Assembly: GCF_016801865.2 (NCBI RefSeq)
Contig: NC_068938.1
Span: 199,061,077-199,125,076 of the forward strand
Source of the DNA: Culex pipiens pallens
Taxonomy: Eukaryota > Arthropoda > Insecta > Diptera > Culicidae
Length of the DNA stretch: 64,000 bases
Direction of reading: 5' to 3'
Shown: positions 56,905-64,000 of the stretch, one piece after another
How the letters are laid out: each line of letters starts with the position of its first letter
Numbering within the stretch: the stretch's first letter is position 1
Made by a program: the position numbers and the translations under genes
Notes under the pieces: generated by a model
The model's database searches: none
What the model was told of the DNA's origin: nothing
What the model saw: the letters and a program-made list of their open reading frames with translations, nothing else

Positions 56905-57124
56905 TTACTTTTTCGACGGCTTCAGCGAGAAGTACAGGATGAGCAGTCCGAGGCCGGCGTAGGTGGCCTTCGCGACCTGTAAAGAGATGAAAATTTAGTT
57001 GAATTATTCCAAGAGGAAAAGAATAACTCTCGAAGCTTACATTTGCCCGTCCCTTGATGGTTTCGCCGTTGAAGATCTTGGACAGACCCTTCAGGTTGTC
57101 TCCACCCTGTTCACCGCCGGCCAT
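56905..57124 (-). CDS. ATP5MK: ATP synthase membrane subunit DAPIT/USMG5-like, two exons
   Basis: Exon 1 57041-57124 (28 codons) and exon 2 56905-56976 (23 codons plus TAA) surround a 64-bp phase-0 intron (GTAAGC...TTTACAG), giving 51 aa. The sequence starts MAGGEQGGDNLKGLSKIFN, continues ETIKGRANVAKATYAGLGL, then a single membrane helix (about 33-44) ending FSLKPSKK. Vertebrate DAPIT (58 aa) shows the same plan: MAG start, K(K/I)(Y/I)FN, T..GR.N, ATY, hydrophobic helix, basic tail. The family sits in the inner mitochondrial membrane and helps ATP synthase dimerise. An acceptor TTTGCTTTCAG immediately before the ATG suggests a 5'-UTR intron, so the first exon lies upstream. Confidence 0.88.
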
Positions 57125-58991
57125 TCTGAAAGCAAACAATAAAGATTAATGCATTGAACTACTTTGCAATAAGTTGAAAGGTAGTACATTAAGAATATTT
57201 AGTTATTGACTGCCTGCAACGAGCTGAAAATCAGAAGGGTGTACGTTCTTCTGGCTAGGATGAAGGCAAAGTGTCAAGAGTTCCAGAGCGATTGCAGGTT
57301 ATGTTATGTAATCATTTATGTGTTAGTGTGGAGCAGGTTTGGACCCGGCTGACGGATAAAATCCATCGCAAAGGAATCGCTTTCAAGCGGGATGTGTTCG
57401 AAAACGGTGAACGGAGGGACATCTGTTGGCAGGTTTAGCGCAAGAAACGACAATGTTTGAATTGTGCGTTAGTGGGTCTTATGCGTTACTCCTCGGTCTC
57501 TGGACGGGTTCTATATAAAAAGCGGCAAAAATCCATTTTTAAAATCAATTTTCTTAATAGGGGAAATTCTCGTATGCTTGGCAGGTTAAGCACTCGCTCC
57601 TAACTCCTTCCAATTTGCTGATTTTCACTATTTAAACAAATAATTTTGCAAAACGATAGAAACTTGCTTGCTCACTTCTCACTTCGAGTTCAGTTGAAAA
57701 CGCTTTTAATTAGCTTTAGTTGATTGTCAAAACCTGCCAACATTAGAGGCACGCTGGAATTAGATGCTGTTCCCCTATGCAGTAATTTGTATTTTTTTTT
57801 CGCGAATTTTGTTTTGACGCACTTCGAGAAAACATAAAAGTTATGTATACAGTACTTGTATGGTAACTGGGCTGTTGCCCGGTTAAAAATCGCACAAACG
57901 TCAAAAAACCAAAACAAACCGAAATTAACGAGGGGTCAATGGATGCAATAATCATGTTCAATAAATAAAATAAAACTTTTTTCAAACTTTTGTTCAATTT
58001 CGAGTCACAATTAAACAAATTGGAAAAGTAAGCATTGTACATAAATTTCAGTAACTTTTATTTTAATATTTCATCAGGACCTCAGGTCCCCTCGTAATTT
58101 TTCGTTCAGCCCAGTTAGCGAGCAGCATTCGTTTACTGGGCTACGTTCTCAGCCCAATTACCGAACAATTTCTGGTACTTGAAGTTTGCATCAAACAATG
58201 TGAAGAACTGAATGAAATATTGTGATAAATAGCAGAATGTTAAAAATGGAATAAAGAAAAACAAAAAAGGATTATTTTATAGAATGAAAGTTGCACAAAA
58301 TATCATCCTTAGAAAATTGCAAAAAATGTATTTGTGGAATTGTGTAGTCATCTACTTTTTCGCATATCGAATTTTCACTGTATTTTTTTATTTGTATGAA
58401 ACTTTGTCTATCGGTTTCTTCATACAAATTTTAGACTTTCCATAGAAATGTGCTATGCATTTATTCGAAAATTTTTATCTTGAGAAGGGATTTTGTGGTC
58501 GATTTGGTCTCTTCGGTTAAGATGTCGGTTATGATTAGCACTTTTATCAAAAATACGGAAAAAAATACCATTTTACTACAACGAATTGATAAAATTCGTT
58601 TTACCTTTTAACATTACAAATCGAATCAATAATTTCCAAGATATCATCGATTGAATTTTTCGTAATTTAATTCTTCGCAAGAATTAAAGGTTGGACCAAC
58701 AATTCCCAAAAAACGAGAGAATCCTCCCATTTTTATTTATTTTCAGAGATGGACAAAAATTACTCAATTAGAAAAAGACTATTTTCTGAAACTTTTAACC
58801 TATTTTTTTTTCAAAAAACGTGTATTTTTTAGAAATTACAATATTTAGTTCTTTTTGTTTTAAATTCAGGGGAGTATATTTTCGATACAAACTCAAGAGA
58901 GTAAATTTTCGATCAAATCACTATTGTTTAAAAAAAACATAATTTGCCACCATACCTTACCTTAAATTAAAAAAAATGTGAAAAATCAAAA
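57125..58991. other. 5' region of DAPIT and intergenic repeats
   Basis: 57180-57500 has balanced composition and may hold the DAPIT 5'-UTR exon, but I cannot place it. 57556-57745 looks like a short element (GCTTGGCAGGTTAAGC at left, AAAACCTGCCAA at right). Hairpins with AACTGGGCT motifs occur at 57860-57890 and 58105-58160. Confidence 0.4.
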
Positions 58992-58999
58992 TATAACCC

Positions 59000-59896
59000 A
59001 GGCCTGCCCAACGTCCGGCCCGTGAAGCCATTTTATCCGGCCCGCGACGGCTTTTCAAAATAGTTCTATGACCGGCCCTTGAGGCTGTTCATGAAGTATT
59101 AAATAAATAAAATTATTGTTTGGATTAAAAAAATAAGCTTGAGATCAAATTTTAACATATACTAAGAACATTCTTCATGTTTGAATTTAATTCTTATAAT
59201 TTTTATATTGATGTTTTTTAATTGAAAAATTGTGCAGGAAAACAAAACTATCCATTTCGTAAAATTATGAAATTTATGAAAAAACTTGGATTGTTGTCTT
59301 AAAATTTACAAAAAGAGACTAAATGTTATTTCTTTCAGTTTTAACTGTGTTTACTTCAAATTAAAGTTTTTTCCGTTTTCTTTTTTTTTTTAAATAAATA
59401 AGTAAGCAAAAATAATGTATTTTCCCAGAACAACTTTTTATTCATAAAGTTTTTTTTTTCAAAAAAAGCTTAAACAATCAAATTATTTATACTGAAAATA
59501 GATCGCTGCAAATATTTTAAAAATATTAAAAAATGTATCAAAAACTTCAAAAAATTGCAACGATCATTGAAATTTGAATGTTTTTTTTTATAAAAAAAAA
59601 TATCAAGGTATTTAATTGCAATTGTTAAAAAATCTATGCAATCTTAAACAATTAAACAAACAAAAATTAAAATAAGTCAAATAAACACATTTTTGAATGT
59701 TATCTTTGTTATTTCATTATATGAATCATATTTGCAACACTAGTTCTGTTATGTATTTACTTTAAAAGAACCCAATCATAAGAAAATTGAAAAAAATGTG
59801 TTTACTTTTTCAACTTTTATCAAATATTAGTTCCGGCCCGCCACTGCTTCAGAAAAATTAGACCTGCCCGCCGGGCCAAAAGATTGGGCACCCCTG
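59000..59896. mobile_element. hAT-type non-autonomous element (8-bp duplication)
   Basis: Ends CAGGCCTGCCCAACGTCCGG and inverted ...GATTGGGCACCCCTG, flanked by the perfect 8-bp duplication ATATAACC (58992-58999 and 59897-59904). CCGGCCCG motifs are near both ends. The 897-bp AT-rich interior has no transposase. Confidence 0.9.
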
Positions 59897-59904
59897 ATAT
59901 AACC

Positions 59905-60750
59905 CAATCATGCTAAAAATTATTCTAAACGCAGCTGACTGCACTTAACTTTCCATTGAAATTTTGAAGCTTAAAAAAATATTTGTTTTGTCCTCTGATT
60001 TTTTTAGCCAACTTTGAAGACAAAAACTTTAAATTAAAATTTGTACCAGCCTAAAATAATAATTAAAAAAAATTTAATATTTTTTTCTATGTATCAATTT
60101 TTACGAAAAGTTTTAGTTATAACCTACAACTTTGCCCAAGATACCAAATCGCTTAGAAAATCACTTTTCAAGGCTTTCGTGTAAAGTACTTGTTCGGTAA
60201 CTGGACGTTGTTATAACAATGCAATATTATAGAGGGGTTAGTATGTAGATGCCAGAATCTATTTTAACAAATGAAATTTTCTTTTTACATTTCTTTTTAA
60301 ATGAAAAATTCATGGAAATTTTCAAAGTATCAATCAATCTATGATTTTTTTTTCCTGATCGTGTACGTTTTGTACCGATGCGTGGTCCATAATTCAAAAT
60401 TTGAAAAAAAGATGAATAAGTCGTAATTTGTTTTAAGATGCATAAATAAGCGTTCTACAAAGTGTAATGGATTATTTAGCATCTATTTTACAAGTCAAGT
60501 GTTTTTTAGAAAAGGTCTTATAAGCTGTTGTATTTTATATGTTTATAAAACCTTAAAAAAAAGAAAAAAAACTAGAGTTGTTTTCAATTTCAATGTCATT
60601 TTCAGTTGCCCAAATTATAGGGTAACAAGGACTTAAGTCATGAAAAGCTTTAACACCATTAAATATTCAGAAACCATACAATATTTCCTGCCTGCACATG
60701 TTATTCATCATCCATTTAAATGGAATCTGCAATTGGTTTGCTAATTAAAT
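59905..60750. other. Intergenic, dispersed-repeat fragments
   Basis: Contains the AAAAACTTT...TTGTACCAGCCT repeat tail (60020-60055) and a piece of the AACTTTGCC(C/G)AAG family (60125). No gene. Confidence 0.4.
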
Positions 60751-60841
60751 AATCATGCAAGTTTATGTCGCCTCCGTCATTGTGTCGTGTCGTCTTCATC
60801 GTCCTTGTCGTCTTGCTTCAAGAAACTTTCTCGGCGTAGAC

Positions 60842-61408
60842 TCAAGAGCAATGCAGTACACGCCACAGCATTTCTGTGAAAGCACTTCTTCCCGACATTC
60901 CTTCCAGCGTGGTGGAATAGTTATTTGCACTTCTTAAGAGATCTGCGAATGTCTGCGGCTCGTTTCCGGATTTAATTCCAAAGGGAAAGGGCTCCCGATG
61001 TGGACCTTGAACTTTTAGGCAGTATATTTCATGGCAGAATAAAGGGCAAGCACTCATGTCCTCACAGTCCGGGAGTCGTCTTTTCACCCAACTGTGATGC
61101 AAATGCGAGAGTGTTAAATTCTTCACCAGCGCGAGCGTGACTGGTGGGTAATGTCTTAAGGGGAAGGAACACACCAACAAAGTTTTCCCATGCATCTTGA
61201 ACTTTGTACCTAGGAACATCCGCCGCCGGGGTGAAGAGCAGGAAGACAAAATGCCATTTCGAGTAAGGTTTGTACACTCTGCTTGCTGGGCGCAGTCTTG
61301 CTGAGCGAACAAGATTGGGTTTGCACACCAGCCGAGCTGGGCGAATGTCTGTTGTGTCCTTTTTGCTTGTTTGTTGGGTCTGAAGTTGTTTAGTATGCAA
61401 TGTTTCAA
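60842..61408 (-). CDS. Unidentified 188-codon open frame in a GC-balanced block
   Basis: The block 60755-61470 has clearly higher GC than its surroundings and no recognised repeat. The minus frame is open for 188 codons (an overlapping minus frame at 61062-61472 is open for 136), rich in Cys, His and Arg, without any domain, signal peptide or membrane segment that I recognise. It may be a chance frame in a regulatory or noncoding-RNA region. Confidence 0.15.
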   Translation of the reverse strand: MKHCILNNFRPNKQAKRTQQTFAQLGWCANPILFAQQDCAQQAECTNLTRNGILSSCSSPRRRMFLGTKFKMHGKTLLVCSFPLRHYPPVTLALVKNLTLSHLHHSWVKRRLPDCEDMSACPLFCHEIYCLKVQGPHREPFPFGIKSGNEPQTFADLLRSANNYSTTLEGMSGRSAFTEMLWRVLHCS

Positions 61409-62297
61409 TTAATTTCTCAATAATTGCTCTCCGAGACGGGGTCTTTGTAATTGAAAGGTTCAATTGAGTCATGAAGCTTTTTTTCTAGTATACATCCATA
61501 ACAATCAAAATCAAATTATTCGCTCTACAGCATTCCCTTGGCGTTCTCGATTGCGAGATTCCTACTCGAAACTAGGTGTCCGAAGGCATACCTACATCTT
61601 AAAGATACTTTCCATCAGGGCTGTGGAGTCTGAGTCGGTGGAGTCGGGTCTTTTTGGGGACCTGGAGTCGGAGTCGGAGTCATCAAAACTAGGACAGCTG
61701 GAGTCGGAGTCGGAGCCGAAGTCGGCTAAATTTTATGAGCTGGAGTCGGAGTCGGAGACGGAGCCAGAAATTTCTGATAACCCGGAGTCGGAGTCGGAGT
61801 CGGAGTTATCTACCTGTTCAGTATTTGTTATAATGCAGGTTTCACAGAACTTCTTATATTTTTATGTTTTTTATTCAGGAGATTTATTAGATGCCATTAT
61901 GTTTTTTTGAGCATTTTTATTGTGGTTGGAATGCTCTTATTGTGTTATTTCACTTTGATCACTTTATGATACCCTGTTAATCCTCTCTAACCCAGATTTG
62001 TAGTCTCATTAAAAAAAATTAAATAAATTAAAAAATAATAGACAATATTAGTTTTGTACTCAGAAATATTCATTTGAGTCTTGACTGCATCCTTTTGCCT
62101 GAACCCTTTCAATTCAAATTTGACCAAAGGTTAAGATTCAAGAAGTATCGCGCGCCTCCTTATACATAGAAAATTTTAAAATTAAAATAAATCAAAAATC
62201 TCTGGGTTCAATATTTTCTATGTCACGGATATTTGAAAAGAAGCCCTTAAGTGTCCTTTCCACAAATATTTTTTTAGGTAAATTGATTTGTGATAAT

Positions 62298-62422
62298 ATC
62301 GAGGAATTACAAGTGCAACATGGAGTTAAACTTTCTGTCAAGCTTCTGTGAAGTTTTCCATGACAGTTGGGAAAGTTTCACTTCATGTTATCGGCTCACA
62401 TCTCTCTTTTTAATTTCTCGAT
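62298..62422. mobile_element. Hairpin MITE (copy 2)
   Basis: Same family as 20558-20692: ATCGAGGAATTACAAGTG at left, TTTTTAATTTCTCGAT at right, inner stem GCAACATGGAGTTAAACTTT. More diverged than copy 1. Confidence 0.65.
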
Positions 62423-62769
62423 TCTTCTTCAGCTATGGCGTGATGTCCATGTACGTCTTAAATAGAAATCAATGTAGCTTTAAAAATAGTTTCGTTTAAA
62501 ATTGTTATTTAAAAAACCAAGGTGACTTTGATTGTCACTGTGCTTCTTATAAATGTCAGTCTAAAAGTGAGCAAATTAAATATATATGATATTTAAAACG
62601 ATCTTTACGGCTAGGTTACTTTTAATGATGCATTACAAAAAAATGACATATAAATATTTAATAGCTTTTAATAAAATAAGTGTAAATTTGTGGTTATGTT
62701 AATGAGTCCAAATTTACTTTCAAAATTGTTCATCTAAAAATGCCTTCAAAACTGGAAATATTTTTGATA

Positions 62770-63113
62770 CTGTCCAGACTCGATTATTATAAGCCTCGAT
62801 TATCCTAAGTTCGATTTGTATGGGCTTCGGATAATCGAATCACGTTCTAAAAAAAAATATATTTGTTCTTCCATTCGAGTTCTGCGACCCCATTTTAGTA
62901 AAATTTGAATAGTAAATTGCCTATTGAATATCAAACTGCATTTTTTCAATATGTTATCACCGCCATTTTGGACGCCATCTTGAATTTAAAAATTCTAAAT
63001 CACTTTAGCGTAGTTAAGTGTTCATACTTGAACCCGACAATTAAAATTAAGACCGAATAAGAATATCAGAAGTGAAATTTTTCCGAGGCCTTCGGATAAT
63101 CGAGTCTGAACTG
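62770..63113. mobile_element. Tc1/mariner-type MITE (TTATCCGAAG family), copy 2
   Basis: Ends CTGTCCAGACTCGATTAT and inverted ...ATAATCGAGTCTGAACTG, TA on each side (62768-62769, 63114-63115). Second-tier GGCTTCGGATAATCGA repeats lie inside. It is nested in the hAT-type element. Confidence 0.75.
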
Positions 63114-63285
63114 TATCTGGTTTGATAACGTATACAACTTGTAACCTACATTTTTTTCCGTTTTGTGTCGGAGTTGGTTGGAGCTGAAAGCCGGAGCCGG
63201 AGTCGGAGTCGGAGTCGGTTAAACTTAGAAAGCTGGAGTCGGATTCGCTTGAGATATGACCCGACTCCGCAGCCCTGCTTTCCAT

Positions 63286-64000
63286 GAGCAATTCTACCTC
63301 AAATCAGGAATTTTTTGGTACGATTTCAATGAAACTTTGTAGACATGTTATCCTAAGCCTATATAAGCCATTTTTGTGTATATGGAGCCAATAGTACTCG
63401 AAAATAACATTTGAGAAGGGCGTAAGGTTTTTAAATATTTTTGTATTTTGCAATTTAACAATTACTGTATCTCGAAGCAGTTGCATCATATCAAAAAGTG
63501 GTCAAAGAAAAACTTGTAGGAAATTGGACGGGCTTTTTTTTTACCCAATCAAAAAAGCAATTATTTTTTTTTAAATTTGTTAAAATTCCGTACAAATCCG
63601 TACTATGCGAAAAATTCCGTACAAAAATTCCGGTCTGTTTAAAATCCGCGGAAAGGGTCGAAAATCCGTATGGTAAGGAAAAAATCCGTACAGTTGGTAG
63701 CCTTACTTATCACAGACTTGATTTTTCAGTCTCGAATATATTTTCACCGGAAAGCTCGTCCAATTTCCTATGAGTTGAAATTCTGTTATTTTTAATTTGC
63801 TGTATTGTTTTATGTGTTGGTTGTAGGGGACCAAAAAAGGCATCACTATGAGCGAATACTGAGTTGGTGAGTCATCATGCGAAATGAAATGAGTTTCAAG
63901 CAAAAAAAACTTATTTTTTATTCAAAATCTTTGCAATCGATAAGAACTTAACAATTTTTTGAGAAATTTGCACATTTTTTCCGTTATAAATATTGTTGGG
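63286..64000. other. Window end: partial repeat with AAATCCGTAC units
   Basis: 63580-63700 has several AATTCCGTAC/AAATCCGTA repeats, resembling the subterminal repeats of the CAGGG element at 14966-17267 in style but not sequence. No gene. Confidence 0.4.

Larger units (their letters stand above)
61616..63277. mobile_element. hAT-type non-autonomous element with GGAGTC-repeat termini
   Basis: Ends CAGGGCTGTGGAGTC and inverted GACTCCGCAGCCCTG, flanked by the perfect 8-bp duplication CTTTCCAT (61608-61615, 63278-63285). Terminal regions are arrays of GGAGTC/GAGTCGG (61620-61810; 63165-63245) in opposite orientation. Nested inside are a hairpin MITE (62298-62422) and a Tc1/mariner-type MITE (62770-63113). 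The Glu/Ser-rich frames here are hexamer-repeat artefacts. Confidence 0.9.

Noticed and set aside
61464..61910. Glu/Ser-repeat protein of 148 codons
   Set aside because: Translation of the GGAGTC repeats at the end of a hAT-type element.

Overview
The window is eukaryotic, AT-rich, full of introns and dominated by transposable elements. Intron structure, gene set, very dense miniature inverted-repeat elements (MITEs) and retroelement relics fit a mosquito, most likely a culicine and probably Culex. That assignment is inference from sequence character and was not tested by a search.

Five protein-coding genes are supported. Two tandem, same-strand ornithine aminotransferase (OAT) genes lie at 47-10311 and 21414-22899 (both minus). 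They share an N-terminal mitochondrial presequence exon and one intron position, but that intron is about 8.8 kb in one copy and 58 bp in the other. The second copy has lost the arginine equivalent to human OAT Arg180. A STARD7-like lipid-transfer gene (minus) runs from 44310 leftward, with four clear exons and a probable fifth at 30684-30886. An HMG20A/B-like HMG-box gene is at 49443-50425 (plus), and a DAPIT/USMG5 ATP-synthase accessory subunit gene is at 56905-57124 (minus). Three of these families (OAT twice, STARD7, DAPIT) act in mitochondria; I see no evidence that they are co-regulated.

Layout: 0-10 kb, OAT-1 and its TE-filled intron; 10.4-21.3 kb, nested repeats including a 91-unit perfect octamer array inside a DNA transposon inside a retroelement; 21.4-22.9 kb, OAT-2; 23-30.6 kb, MITEs and old repeats; 30.7-44.3 kb, the STARD7 gene, whose introns hold a 1.5-kb perfect-type foldback element, an ORF1-only non-LTR retroelement with intact ORF, a 149-bp satellite array split by a young 1.64-kb non-coding LTR element, and a CCAAT/TATA promoter-like island; 44.8-47.6 kb, another foldback element, a second promoter-like island and diverged satellite copies; 49.4-50.4 kb, HMG20A; 51-56.8 kb, tRNA-derived relics and a 1.9-kb palindrome; 56.9-57.1 kb, DAPIT; 57.2-64 kb, hAT-type non-autonomous elements with clean 8-bp target duplications.

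Most interesting: (1) the OAT paralogue with a lost substrate-carboxylate arginine plus a sharp 125-bp identity tract suggesting gene conversion; (2) the satellite array in STARD7 intron 1, next to a promoter-like island, with diverged satellite copies in the same relative arrangement 4-5 kb away; (3) the non-autonomous LTR element with identical 95-bp LTRs and a tRNA-Ser(GCT)-type primer site; (4) the ORF1-only retroelement; (5) foldback families whose termini are arrays of short repeats.
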